Source of the DNA: CAZZKE01 sp964655005
Lineage (GTDB): Bacteria > Pseudomonadota > Alphaproteobacteria > Rhodospirillales > JABHCV01
Assembly: GCA_964655005.1 (NCBI GenBank)
Contig: CAZZKE010000025.1
Location: forward strand, 1-34,970
DNA: 34,970 nt
Direction of reading: 5' to 3'
Every line of letters begins with the position of its first letter. Position 1 is the stretch's first letter. The notes under the pieces were generated by a model, which was not told the origin of the DNA, searched no databases, and was given only the letters and a program-made list of their open reading frames with translations. Of the stretch, positions 16,762 to 24,819 are shown piece by piece. A program made the translations under genes and the position numbers.

Positions 16762-17719
16762 CTTCTGGCGCCGCGGTCAGGGCGGCGCGGCGAGCCTGCT
16801 GCTGGCCCCCCTGGGTCGGCTATATGCCGCCGCCGGGGCCGCCAGATGGGCCTTGGCGCGACCGTGGAAAGCGCCGGTGCCGGTAATCTGCATCGGCAAT
16901 CTGGTCGCCGGCGGCGCCGGCAAGACGCCGGTGGTGATGGATTTCGGGCGCAGACTCATGGCAAACGGCAAGGCCGTACATTTCCTCAGCCGTGGTTACG
17001 GCGGCACCGAAAGCGGCCCGCTGCTGGTTTATCCCGCCGGTCATACCAGCGAAGCGGTCGGCGACGAGGCGTTGCTGCTGGCCAAGCTGGCGCCGACCTG
17101 GGTCGCCGCCAATCGCCGGCTGGGCTGTCAGGCCGCCGTCGCCGCCGGGGCCGACGTCATTATTATGGATGACGGATTTCAAAACCCGTCCGTGATCAAG
17201 GATTTATCGGTAATCGTCGTCGATGGCGGCTATGGGTTCGGTAATGGCCGGGTGATACCGGCCGGACCACTGCGCGAACCGGTCGCCGGCGGCCTGAAGC
17301 GGGCCGACGCCGTGGTCGTGGTCGGTGAAGGCGAAAGCTTCGCTTTGCCCCCCGGTCATCCGGCGCTCTTTAAAGGCCATCTGCGCGCGACCCCTGAAAG
17401 CCGGGTATTGCAGGGTAGGCCGGTGGTCGCCTTCGGTGGCATCGGCCGGCCCGAGAAATTCTTCGAGACCCTAAGAGACATCGGTTGCGATCTTCGTTCC
17501 ACACACGCCTTTGCCGATCACCACCCATACGGCGTCGCCGAACTGAAGCGGCTGAAACACCGGGCCGAAAAAGAAGGCGCCGTACTGGTAACCACCGAAA
17601 AAGACGCCGTGCGTCTGCCGCCGGAATATCGGAACGCCGTCACCACCGTCGCCGTGACGCTGGCCTGGGACGACGAAACGGCGATCACCGGGCTTCTGGA
17701 CCGGGTCACGCGATCATGA
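16748..17719 (+). CDS. lpxK: Tetraacyldisaccharide 4'-kinase
   Basis: A 323-residue membrane-associated P-loop kinase that phosphorylates the 4' position of the lipid A disaccharide to give lipid IVA. A hydrophobic N-terminal part (about residues 12-34) precedes the P-loop GNLVAGGAGKTP at about 50-61, and the LpxK-typical DDGFQNP lies near 140. VIPAGPLREP near 173 and TEKDAVRL near 283 also fit the family, and the length is normal. The start at 16748 lies within the end of waaA and has a G-rich Shine-Dalgarno (GGGGGGCGG) directly upstream; an earlier in-frame start at 16712 would add 12 residues and lacks such a site. The stop codon overlaps the next start as ATGA. The enzyme acts before Kdo transfer by WaaA. 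Confidence 0.94.
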   Translation: MRAPDFWRRGQGGAASLLLAPLGRLYAAAGAARWALARPWKAPVPVICIGNLVAGGAGKTPVVMDFGRRLMANGKAVHFLSRGYGGTESGPLLVYPAGHTSEAVGDEALLLAKLAPTWVAANRRLGCQAAVAAGADVIIMDDGFQNPSVIKDLSVIVVDGGYGFGNGRVIPAGPLREPVAGGLKRADAVVVVGEGESFALPPGHPALFKGHLRATPESRVLQGRPVVAFGGIGRPEKFFETLRDIGCDLRSTHAFADHHPYGVAELKRLKHRAEKEGAVLVTTEKDAVRLPPEYRNAVTTVAVTLAWDDETAITGLLDRVTRS

Positions 17720-18600
17720 CGGCGGCGACATTCATCCGCCGTTATTTGTCATATCCGTTACAGGGTTTGTTCGGCCATATATTCTTTTTCCTGGTCCGCC
17801 TGCTGCCCCGAAGCGCCGCTTCCGGCATCGGCGGAAAAATTGGCCGGCTAATAGGCCCCAGGATAGCCATCACCCGGCGGGCGCGGCGGAACCTGGGGCT
17901 GGCCTTTCCCGACAAAACTTCGCGGCAAATCGAACTTATCATCGAAGGCATGTGGGATAATCTGGGCCGGGTGCTGTTCGAATACCCATCCTTGTCGCGC
18001 ATCGATATCCGGCGCGATGTGGAAATCATCGGCGCCGAACACCTTGATGCCCTGCGCGACGACGGCAAACCCGGAATCCTGTTCGGCGGCCACTTCGCCA
18101 ACTGGGAAATCGCACCGCTGGCATCGAAAAACAGCGGTCTGGACACCCATATTTTTTACCGGGCGCCGAATAATCCCTACGTCGGCGGCCTGTTCACCCG
18201 CAGCCATCTGGAATCGAGCGGCAAGATGATTCCGAAAGGCCCCAAAGGCGCCCGCCATGGGCTGAAAGTACTGGGACAGGGCGGCCATCTGGGCATGCTG
18301 GTCGATCAGAAAATGAATGACGGCATCGCCGTGCCGCTGTTCGGGCGGGACGCCATGACTGCCCCGGCGCTGGCCCAGTTTGCGCTTAAATACGACTGCC
18401 CGGTGGTGGCGATAAGGATCGAACGACTGCATGGGGTCAAGTTCCGCATCACAATTTACCCGCCGATGATTATCGAAAATACCGGCGACCGCCATGCCGA
18501 CATCCATCGCATCATGATCCGGGTCAACGAGACCCTGGAAGAATGGATCAGGGCGCGGCCCGAACAATGGCTGTGGCTGCACAACCGCTGGCCCGATTAG
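17716..18600 (+). CDS. lpxL: LpxL/HtrB-type Kdo-lipid A secondary acyltransferase
   Basis: A 294-residue inner-membrane acyltransferase that adds a secondary acyl chain to Kdo-lipid IVA. A membrane anchor lies at about residues 17-32. The catalytic H-x4-E motif is in FGGHFANWEI (H126, E131). FYRAPNNP (near 148), GGHLGMLVDQKMNDG (near 193) and the C-terminal RPEQWLWLHNRWP are all typical of the LpxL/LpxM family. LpxL and LpxM cannot be told apart with certainty from motifs. The ATG at 17716 overlaps the lpxK stop codon, and earlier in-frame starts lie deep inside lpxK. This is the last gene of the operon. Its stop codon overlaps, tail to tail, that of the M23 peptidase gene on the other strand (18597-18600). 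Confidence 0.92.
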   Translation: MTAATFIRRYLSYPLQGLFGHIFFFLVRLLPRSAASGIGGKIGRLIGPRIAITRRARRNLGLAFPDKTSRQIELIIEGMWDNLGRVLFEYPSLSRIDIRRDVEIIGAEHLDALRDDGKPGILFGGHFANWEIAPLASKNSGLDTHIFYRAPNNPYVGGLFTRSHLESSGKMIPKGPKGARHGLKVLGQGGHLGMLVDQKMNDGIAVPLFGRDAMTAPALAQFALKYDCPVVAIRIERLHGVKFRITIYPPMIIENTGDRHADIHRIMIRVNETLEEWIRARPEQWLWLHNRWPD

Positions 18601-19412
18601 GATTTTCCCGGCATCGGCCCGGTCAGAAGCTGCGGGTCCAGATGGGTTCGTTTCAGGGTCACGCCCCAGTGCAGATGTGAACCCGTCACCCGACCGGTTT
18701 TACCGACCCTGCCGATCGGGGTGCCCTGGGTTACGACATCGCCGGCCTTTACCAGGATCGCGCTCATGTGGGCGTAAACACTGGTCAGGCCAAGGCCGTG
18801 ATCGAGCATCACGGTTTTTCCCGTATAGAACATGTCGGGACGCGCCAGCGCCACGACGCCATCGGCGGGGGCGACGATCAGCGCACCCTGGGGGGCCGCC
18901 ACGTCAATGCCGTTATGGGGGTTTTTCGGCTTTCCGTTTAATATTCTGAGCGATCCGAACACGCCGCTAATCGGCCCCTTCACCGGCCAGATGAAACCGC
19001 TGACGAAATAGCTGCCCGGCGTTATTTTCGCACGTGTCGCGACAATCGCCCGATTGTCGGCGATAATGCGGGACATGTCTTCCGGCGCCGGCGTTACCTT
19101 GCGTTCCGGCAGGCCGTTGATACGCTGTTCCCTGTATGTACGGGCGATAATGTCCAGCGAGCGGGTGCGCCTGTCACCGCCGGGGCCGGTAACCACCAAC
19201 GCCGATTTGGCCCCGGCGTCGCGACCGAAGCCAAGCAGGAACCTGCCATCGTCGCCGACGGCGACCGGCTCGCCATCCAGTTCGACCCGGCTGCCCGGCT
19301 GGGTCCTGCCAATGACAAGCCCGCCCTGGGTGAAGTTTCCTTGCAGATCCAGCGTTTCGGCGAGCGCCGGAAAATTCAGCAAAACGGAAATCAGAAGAAC
19401 CAATCGAATCAC
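18597..19412 (-). CDS. Secreted M23 (LytM) family metallopeptidase
   Basis: A 271-residue protein with a signal peptide (residues 1-18, cleavage likely after PALA). Residues 20-90 look like an all-beta N-terminal domain and residues 138-265 form an M23 domain. Zinc-site residues are visible: H166 and D170 in NPHNGIDVAAPQG, plus the HLHWG motif (H247, H249) and H215 in YAHM. All M23 catalytic positions are present, so it is probably an active peptidoglycan endopeptidase in the periplasm rather than a degenerate LytM factor like EnvC or NlpD. Its ATG overlaps the xseA stop codon (ATGA), so it is cotranscribed and likely coupled with xseA. It ends by overlapping lpxL tail to tail. Confidence 0.92.
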   Translation of the reverse strand: MIRLVLLISVLLNFPALAETLDLQGNFTQGGLVIGRTQPGSRVELDGEPVAVGDDGRFLLGFGRDAGAKSALVVTGPGGDRRTRSLDIIARTYREQRINGLPERKVTPAPEDMSRIIADNRAIVATRAKITPGSYFVSGFIWPVKGPISGVFGSLRILNGKPKNPHNGIDVAAPQGALIVAPADGVVALARPDMFYTGKTVMLDHGLGLTSVYAHMSAILVKAGDVVTQGTPIGRVGKTGRVTGSHLHWGVTLKRTHLDPQLLTGPMPGKS

Positions 19413-20818
19413 AACAGACTCCCTTGTTTGCCATCATCCGTTTTCCTTCGCCGAACGGATTTTACCCTGGCCGCGCCCCTGGCGGTCGCCGCGACTTCGC
19501 CGTCGTGGAATTTGATTGTCAGATCATCGCCGGGTTTCACCTTGTTCGATGACATAACTGGCGTCCCGGTCGGGCCGCTAACCAGCGCGAAGCCGCGTTC
19601 CAGAACCCGCTGATAGGAGAAACTTTCCAGCAGCGCCGACGCATGAGCCAAACGTTGCGAATGCCCCTCTGTCCGGTGCTTTACGGCTAACGTCAAGGCC
19701 CTCGATTGCCCTGCCAGGCGGCTCCGGGCGTGATCGATGCGGGCTTGCGGTCGGGGCAGCGCGGCGACCAGCCGGTCGAGCCTGGCGGTTCGTCTTTGCA
19801 GGCCGGTGCGCAGGCTGTTTTTCAGGCGTTCATCCCGGTCATCGAGTCGCTGGGTGGCGTCTTCGACAAGCCGCCGCAGGTTGGGCAGGCCCCGGCTCAA
19901 TCCCCGGAGATGGCTACCGCCTTCGTTCAGGTTGCGGTCAATCGCCCGCATCAGGCGGACACCGCTATCCATCACCAGGGCCAGCAATTCGATCCGTACC
20001 GGCACCGCCATTTCGGCCGCCGCCGTTGGCGTCGGCGCCCTTAAATCGGCGGCAAAATCAATCAGGGTGGTATCCGTTTCATGGCCGACGGCTGAAATCA
20101 ACGGGATTTCGCTGGCCGCAGCGGCGCGGACTACAATTTCCTCGTTAAAGGCCATCATATCTTCCAGGCTGCCGCCGCCCCGGGCGACGATCAGCAGATC
20201 CGGGCGCGGCAGGACGGTTGCGGCATTAAAGCCGTTAATGGCTTCGGCAATTTGCCGGGCGGCGGCGTCACCCTGGACGGCCACCGGCCATAAAATCACC
20301 CGGCTGGGGAAACGGTCGGCCAGGCGGTGCAGTATATCGCGAATAACCGCCCCGGTAGGCGAGGTGACGACGCCGATGATATCGGGCATGTAGGGCAATT
20401 CCCGCTTGGCGGCGGCGTCGAACAGGCCTTCTTCGGCCAGTTTCCGCTTTCGGTCTTCCAGCAACTTCAGCAGCGCCCCCCGGCCCGCCAGTTCCATGCG
20501 TTCGACTATGATCTGGTAGCTTGATCGCCCGGCATAGGCGGTGACCCGACCGGTTGCGATCACTTCCATGCCGTCTTCCGGGACGATAGCCAGCCGGCCG
20601 ACGCCGCCTTTCCAGCAAATGCCATCGAGCACCGCGTCGTCATCCTGCAATCTGAAGTACAAATGCCCCGACGCCGCCCGTTTGCAGCCGGTTACCTCGC
20701 CCCTGACCCTGACCCGTGGAAAGGTTTCCTCGAGCGTGCGTTTCAAGGCCTGCGATATTTCGCCAACGCTGTATTCGGGTAGGTTATGAGCCGTGATACT
20801 TTCGGCGGAATCTGCCAA
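19409..20818 (-). CDS. xseA: Exodeoxyribonuclease VII large subunit
   Basis: A 469-residue catalytic subunit of exonuclease VII, which degrades single-stranded DNA from both ends into oligonucleotides. An N-terminal OB fold starts at YSVGEISQALKRTLEE (near 15) with VRVRGEVTGCKRAASGHLYF. The core follows with GVVTSPTGAVIRDILHRL near 150 and the conserved ARGGGSLEDMMAFNEE near 212. AVGHETDTTLIDFAADLRAPTPTAAAE lies near 243, then a long coiled-coil region, and a C-terminal beta segment ends the protein. The frame is open upstream to 20935. That extension overlaps the purD start and looks non-coding, so I place the start at a TTG (20818) with GGGAAAG about 8 bases upstream. The XseB partner is not in the window. 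The 78-base spacer to purD must serve both directions. Confidence 0.93.
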   Translation of the reverse strand: MADSAESITAHNLPEYSVGEISQALKRTLEETFPRVRVRGEVTGCKRAASGHLYFRLQDDDAVLDGICWKGGVGRLAIVPEDGMEVIATGRVTAYAGRSSYQIIVERMELAGRGALLKLLEDRKRKLAEEGLFDAAAKRELPYMPDIIGVVTSPTGAVIRDILHRLADRFPSRVILWPVAVQGDAAARQIAEAINGFNAATVLPRPDLLIVARGGGSLEDMMAFNEEIVVRAAAASEIPLISAVGHETDTTLIDFAADLRAPTPTAAAEMAVPVRIELLALVMDSGVRLMRAIDRNLNEGGSHLRGLSRGLPNLRRLVEDATQRLDDRDERLKNSLRTGLQRRTARLDRLVAALPRPQARIDHARSRLAGQSRALTLAVKHRTEGHSQRLAHASALLESFSYQRVLERGFALVSGPTGTPVMSSNKVKPGDDLTIKFHDGEVAATARGAARVKSVRRRKTDDGKQGSLL

Positions 20819-20896
20819 GGTTTTCTTTCCCGTCCTGCGCTGCTGTATGTATGCTACAAAGGGCCGCGGCAAAAGGAAACAAAGGAAACAGCGACG

Positions 20897-22168
20897 ATGA
20901 AGGTTCTGGTTATTGGTTCGGGGGGGCGCGAACATGCGCTGTGCTGGGCAATCGCTAAATCACCCAGATGCGATGAGCTTTATTGCGCCCCGGGTAACGC
21001 CGGCATAGATCAGGTCGCCATATGTATCGACATAGCGACCGACGATTATGACGGCATCGTCGACTATGCCGTGGAAAACAACGTTGATTTCGTCGTCGTC
21101 GGACCCGAAACCCCACTTGTCGATGGGCTTGTCGATAAATTGCAGGAGGCCGGCATCAAAGCCTTCGGGCCGAGCGCCAGGGCGGCCAGGCTGGAAGGCT
21201 CGAAAGGCTTTATGAAAGACCTGTGCGCCCGCCACAACATACCGACCGCCGAATATGGACGCTTCAATGAGCCGGAGGCCGCCAAGGAATTTATCCTGCG
21301 CCATCACGCGCCGATTGTCGTCAAGGCCGACGGTCTGGCCGCCGGCAAGGGCGTTATCATCTGCCGCAACGAAAATGAAGCCTATGCGGCGATAGATCAC
21401 ATGATGGCCGAACGCGCCTTCGGCGGCGCCGGCGACGAGGTTATAGTCGAGGAATTCCTGACCGGCGAGGAAGCCAGCTTCTTCGCGCTGGTCGATGGCG
21501 AAACCGCCGTGCCGCTGCGATCGGCCCAGGATCATAAGCCGGCGTTCGACGGCGGCGAGGGTCCCAACACCGGCGGCATGGGGGCTTATACTCCGGCCCC
21601 GGTGATCGACCAGGCGATGGCGCAAACCATCATGGAAACCATCATTGAACCGACGGTCAAGGCCATGGCCGGCGAAGACGTCCCCTACAAGGGAGTCCTG
21701 TACGCCGGGCTGATGATTACCAAGGATGGGCCCATGCTGATGGAATACAACGCCCGCTTCGGCGACCCGGAATGCCAGGCGCTTATGGTGACGTTGCAAT
21801 CAGACATCCTGGACGCCCTGATCGCCTGTGCAGACGGCGGCTTGAAAGATATCGAACTTGAATGGCGTGACGGCGCCGCGCTGACCGTCGTGATGGCCAC
21901 TACCGGCTATCCCGGACGTTATGAAAATGGCTCGGAAATCAAGGGATTGGATGAGGCCGGCGATGTCGATGGCGTGGTTGTATTCCATGCCGGAACGCGC
22001 ATGGATAACGGCAAGCTGACGGCCAACGGCGGCCGGGTGCTGGGCGTAACCGCAAGCGCAAAAAATGTCGCGGAGGCAAAAAAACTGGCCTACAAGGCGA
22101 TTGACCTGATCGATTGGCCGGAAGGCTATTGCCGCAAGGATATCGGCTGGCGGGCTATCGATCGTTGA
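20897..22168 (+). CDS. purD: Phosphoribosylamine-glycine ligase (GARS)
   Basis: A 423-residue ATP-grasp enzyme that joins glycine to 5-phosphoribosylamine, the second step of purine synthesis. It begins with the typical MKVLVIGSGGREHAL. GPETPLVDGLVD lies near 75, VKADGLAAGKGV near 145, EEFLTGEEASFF near 190, the NTGGMGAYTPAP segment near 230, and the metal-binding MEYNARFGDPECQ near 283-295. Length and domain order are normal. The ATG at 20897 has AAAGGAAACAG just upstream; the longer frame from 20786 has no conserved residues. It is monocistronic as far as can be seen: xseA is divergent on the left and tadA convergent on the right, 13 bases away. A TATGCT at 20850-20855 could be part of a -10 element, but I see no good -35. 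Confidence 0.96.
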   Translation: MKVLVIGSGGREHALCWAIAKSPRCDELYCAPGNAGIDQVAICIDIATDDYDGIVDYAVENNVDFVVVGPETPLVDGLVDKLQEAGIKAFGPSARAARLEGSKGFMKDLCARHNIPTAEYGRFNEPEAAKEFILRHHAPIVVKADGLAAGKGVIICRNENEAYAAIDHMMAERAFGGAGDEVIVEEFLTGEEASFFALVDGETAVPLRSAQDHKPAFDGGEGPNTGGMGAYTPAPVIDQAMAQTIMETIIEPTVKAMAGEDVPYKGVLYAGLMITKDGPMLMEYNARFGDPECQALMVTLQSDILDALIACADGGLKDIELEWRDGAALTVVMATTGYPGRYENGSEIKGLDEAGDVDGVVVFHAGTRMDNGKLTANGGRVLGVTASAKNVAEAKKLAYKAIDLIDWPEGYCRKDIGWRAIDR

Positions 22169-22181
22169 CAACCGGCGATGG

Positions 22182-22631
22182 TCAGCGCAAATCGGCGAAA
22201 AATAATTTCAGCAACTCCGCCGCCGATGATTCATCGATCCCACCGATAACTTCCGGGCGGTGATGGCAGGTCGGCTGTTCGAATACCCTGGCCCCGTGAT
22301 CCACGCCGCCGCCCTTGGCATCGTAGGCGCCAAAATAAAGCCGGCGTATGCGGGCGAAGGAAATTGCGGCGGCGCACATCGGACACGGTTCCAGCGTGAC
22401 ATACAGGTCGCAGTTTTCGAGACGCGGATTCCCAAGTCTCGACGCCGCCTCGCGGATCGCCAGCATTTCGGCGTGAGCCGTCGGGTCGTTCCGCTCTTCG
22501 GTGCGATTCCCCGCCCACGCCACGACCTCGCCGCGAACGCCATCGACGATAACCGCGCCGACCGGAACCTCACCGCGATCGGCGGCTTTCTCGGCCTCCT
22601 TCAAGGCCATCTCCATATAGGTTTCTTCCAT
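22182..22631 (-). CDS. tadA: tRNA(Arg) adenosine-34 deaminase
   Basis: A 149-residue zinc-dependent deaminase that converts A34 of tRNA-Arg(ACG) to inosine. Zinc ligands and the proton-shuttling glutamate are in HAE (H53, E55) and in PCPMC (C83, C86). DPTAHAEMLAIREA and LYVTLEPCPMCAAAI are both typical of TadA rather than of free-nucleoside deaminases. The C-terminal half carries GAYDAKGGG and a helix ending in FFADLR. The ATG at 22631 lacks a good Shine-Dalgarno; an in-frame ATG at 22616 has GGAAG 8 bases upstream and may be the true start (144 residues). The gene is divergent from the amidotransferase-like gene at 22713, with 81 bases between them. Confidence 0.94.
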   Translation of the reverse strand: MEETYMEMALKEAEKAADRGEVPVGAVIVDGVRGEVVAWAGNRTEERNDPTAHAEMLAIREAASRLGNPRLENCDLYVTLEPCPMCAAAISFARIRRLYFGAYDAKGGGVDHGARVFEQPTCHHRPEVIGGIDESSAAELLKLFFADLR

Positions 22632-22675
22632 GCCCGAAGAGTGAACCCGACCAAGGTGCGCCGTCAATACGCATC

Positions 22676-22704
22676 TTGCGATATAACCCTTTCGCACTTA
22701 CATT
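22676..22704 (+). promoter_or_regulatory. Candidate promoter giving a leaderless or near-leaderless mRNA
   Basis: TTGCGA (22676-22681), a 17-base spacer and TACATT (22699-22704) precede the ATG at 22713 by only 8 bases. A start site the usual 6-8 bases after the -10 box would fall at or next to the ATG, and no Shine-Dalgarno is present. Pattern match only. Confidence 0.38.
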
Positions 22705-22712
22705 CCCAGTTC

Positions 22713-23432
22713 ATGAACACACCCGTCATAGGCATCACGCTCGATTCGGAACAAGCGGGCGGATATTCCAAATTTCCGTGGTACGCGTTGCGACAGAACT
22801 ATTCCACCGCCATCGCCGATGGCGGCGGGCTGCCGCTGGCCCTGCCCCACCACCTTGAACTGGCGGCGGCGTATCTGGACCTGATCGACGGGCTGCTGGT
22901 AACCGGCGGCGATTTTGATGTCGATCCGGCCATGTTCGGGGCCGATACGGCCCACGATACGGTCAAGACCAAGGATCGGCGAACCGAATTCGAACTGGCC
23001 GTCACCAGGGGTGCGCTGGCCCGCGACATGCCGGTGCTGGGCATCTGTGGCGGCCAGCAGTTGCTGCATGTTATCCTGGGCGGCCGCCTGATTCAGCACA
23101 TTCCCGACGCCGTTAAAGACGGACTCGCCCACGAACAACCCAACCCCAGGGATCAGGCCGGCCATTCGGTGATGATCGAACCCGGCACCCTGCTGCACCG
23201 CATCGTCGGCGAAGATACACTGGCGGTCAACAGCGCCCATCACCAGGCGGCGCTGGACGCGCCGGCGGGCGTGGTCCTTAACGCCCGGGCGCCGGACGGC
23301 GTAATCGAAGGCATCGAAGCGCCGGCCTACATGTTCTGCCTGGGCGTTCAGTGGCACCCGGAATTTCACATTTGCGACGGTGACAGGAAAATCATTCAGG
23401 CCTTCATCCGGGCCGCCCGGAAACCGGCATGA
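22713..23432 (+). CDS. Class-I glutamine amidotransferase-like hydrolase (PuuD/peptidase C26)
   Basis: A 239-residue cytoplasmic hydrolase of the gamma-glutamyl-gamma-aminobutyrate hydrolase family (peptidase C26). The nucleophile is C112 in VLGICGGQQLLHV, and the other triad members are H215 and E217 in GVQWHPEF. LLVTGGDFDVDP near 61-72 and VNSAHHQAAL near 172 fit the PuuD subgroup, which cleaves gamma-glutamyl amides in putrescine breakdown. No other putrescine-pathway gene is near, so the substrate is open. The frame extends upstream to 22260 but overlaps tadA on the other strand. The ATG at 22713 starts the normal N-terminus and lacks a Shine-Dalgarno (see the promoter at 22676). Its stop codon overlaps the next start as ATGA. 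Confidence 0.88.
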   Translation: MNTPVIGITLDSEQAGGYSKFPWYALRQNYSTAIADGGGLPLALPHHLELAAAYLDLIDGLLVTGGDFDVDPAMFGADTAHDTVKTKDRRTEFELAVTRGALARDMPVLGICGGQQLLHVILGGRLIQHIPDAVKDGLAHEQPNPRDQAGHSVMIEPGTLLHRIVGEDTLAVNSAHHQAALDAPAGVVLNARAPDGVIEGIEAPAYMFCLGVQWHPEFHICDGDRKIIQAFIRAARKPA

Positions 23433-24238
23433 CGGCCGGCGGCGGGGAACGTATCGCCAAGGTGATGGCGCGGGCCGGATTGTGTTCGCGACGCGAAGCC
23501 GAACGCTGGATCGCCGATGGCCGGGTCAGTGTCGATGGCCGGGTCCTCACCACGCCGGCCATTACCGTAAGCGCCGCCAACACGGTGCTGGTCGATGGCG
23601 ACCCCCTGCCCGCCGCCGCCGAAACCCGGTTGTGGCGCTACCACAAACCGCCGGGACTGATGACCAGCCACGGCGATCCCCAGGGCCGCCCGACGGTGTT
23701 CGAGCGCTTGCCCAAGGCGATGGGCCGGGTAATTTCGGTCGGTCGGCTGGATCTGAATTCGGAAGGCTTGCTGCTGCTGACCAATGACGGTGAGCTGGCC
23801 CGCCGTCTGGAATTGCCGGCGACCGGCTGGCTGCGCCGTTACCGGGTCCGGGTCTATGGCGCAGTCGATAAAGACCGGTTGGCGGCGCTGGCCGGGGGAA
23901 TTACCGTCAGCGGCGTAAAATACGGGGCGATAGAGGCAAAATACGAAAGCAAAACGGGCCGGAATTCATGGTTGGAGGTATCCCTGAGCGAGGGTAAGAA
24001 CCGTGAAATCCGCAAGGTGCTGGAACATCTTGATCTTAACGTCAACCGGCTGATTCGCATTTCCTATGGGCCGTTCCATCTGGGAAAAATGGCTCGTGGC
24101 GAGGTCACGGAAGTATCGGGCAAAATCCTGCGCGATCAACTGTCCTCGCCCGGCGACACCCCGTCCAAGGGCGGTTTTCGGGGCAAGGGCTGGGCCAAAA
24201 GTAAAAGGAAACCGGCGAGAAGGAAGCCCCGGGCATGA
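23429..24238 (+). CDS. rluB: RsuA/RluB-family rRNA pseudouridine synthase
   Basis: A 269-residue enzyme that isomerises uridine in rRNA. An N-terminal S4 RNA-binding domain (about 7-55, with IAKVMARAGLCSRREAERWI) is followed by the catalytic domain. The catalytic aspartate is D108 in VGRLDLNSEGLLLLTNDG. WLEVSLSEGKNREIRKVLEHL near 180 and the RLIRISYGPFHLG segment near 208 match the RsuA/RluB/RluE/RluF branch. S4 domain plus length favour RluB (23S U2605) over RsuA, but the choice is by eye. The last 30 residues form a Lys/Arg/Gly-rich tail that may help RNA binding. The ATG overlaps the stop codon of the preceding gene, and its own stop overlaps the rsmD start by 4 bases, so the three genes form one operon. 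Confidence 0.88.
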   Translation: MTAGGGERIAKVMARAGLCSRREAERWIADGRVSVDGRVLTTPAITVSAANTVLVDGDPLPAAAETRLWRYHKPPGLMTSHGDPQGRPTVFERLPKAMGRVISVGRLDLNSEGLLLLTNDGELARRLELPATGWLRRYRVRVYGAVDKDRLAALAGGITVSGVKYGAIEAKYESKTGRNSWLEVSLSEGKNREIRKVLEHLDLNVNRLIRISYGPFHLGKMARGEVTEVSGKILRDQLSSPGDTPSKGGFRGKGWAKSKRKPARRKPRA

Positions 24239-24819
24239 GAATAATCGGCGGTCGTTTTCGCGGCAGAACCATTACCGCGCCCAAGGGGCTGGACGTGCGC
24301 CCCACATCGGACCGGGCGCGGGAAGGGGTGTTCAACATCCTGGCCCACGGCATCGACTGGCCCGGCTTCGACGGGATCACGGTGATTGACGTATTTTCCG
24401 GCGCCGGCGGCTATGGGCTCGAAGCCCTGTCACGCGGGGCCGGTCACGCGGTATTTATCGACAACGACGCCAATTCCCTGAAATGCGCCAGGGGCAACGC
24501 CGCGGCCTGCGGCCAGGGCCGCAATGTCAATGCGCTGAAGCTTGACGCCGCCCGCCTGCCGCCGCCGCCGCGAGTGGCCAAAACGCCGGTGCCGCTGGCT
24601 TTCCTGGATGCGCCTTACGGACAAAACCTGACCGGCCCGGCGCTGCTCGGCCTGGCCCATCGGGGCTGGCTGGCCCCGGCGGCGGTTGTCGTCGTCGAGG
24701 TCGGCGGCGATGAAGATATTGCCGCTCCGAAAGGATATGGGCTGATGGACGAGCGGACCTATGGCGCGGCCCGTATCGGCTTTTTCAGGTACGAGAAGAC
24801 CCCCCGGCAGGCCGAATAA
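24235..24819 (+). CDS. rsmD: 16S rRNA (guanine-966-N2)-methyltransferase
   Basis: A 194-residue SAM-dependent methyltransferase that modifies G966 of 16S rRNA during small-subunit assembly. MRIIGGRFRGR at the N-terminus, RPTSDRAREGVFNIL near 22-36, and the SAM-binding DVFSGAGGYGLEALSRGA at 52-69 are standard RsmD landmarks. The catalytic motif IV, normally DPPY, reads DAPY here (125-128; codon GCG for alanine). All other landmarks are intact, so the gene is probably functional, with a motif variant. It follows the rluB-like gene with an ATGA overlap; pairing of two rRNA-modification genes suggests coordinated expression. Its last 35 bases overlap, tail to tail, the end of the convergent methyltransferase-like gene. 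Confidence 0.93.
   Translation: MRIIGGRFRGRTITAPKGLDVRPTSDRAREGVFNILAHGIDWPGFDGITVIDVFSGAGGYGLEALSRGAGHAVFIDNDANSLKCARGNAAACGQGRNVNALKLDAARLPPPPRVAKTPVPLAFLDAPYGQNLTGPALLGLAHRGWLAPAAVVVVEVGGDEDIAAPKGYGLMDERTYGAARIGFFRYEKTPRQAE

Noticed and set aside
20819..20935. ATG at 20935 as the xseA start
   Set aside because: It would overlap the divergent purD start and add about 39 residues not seen in XseA proteins; the TTG at 20818 with GGGAAAG upstream fits better.
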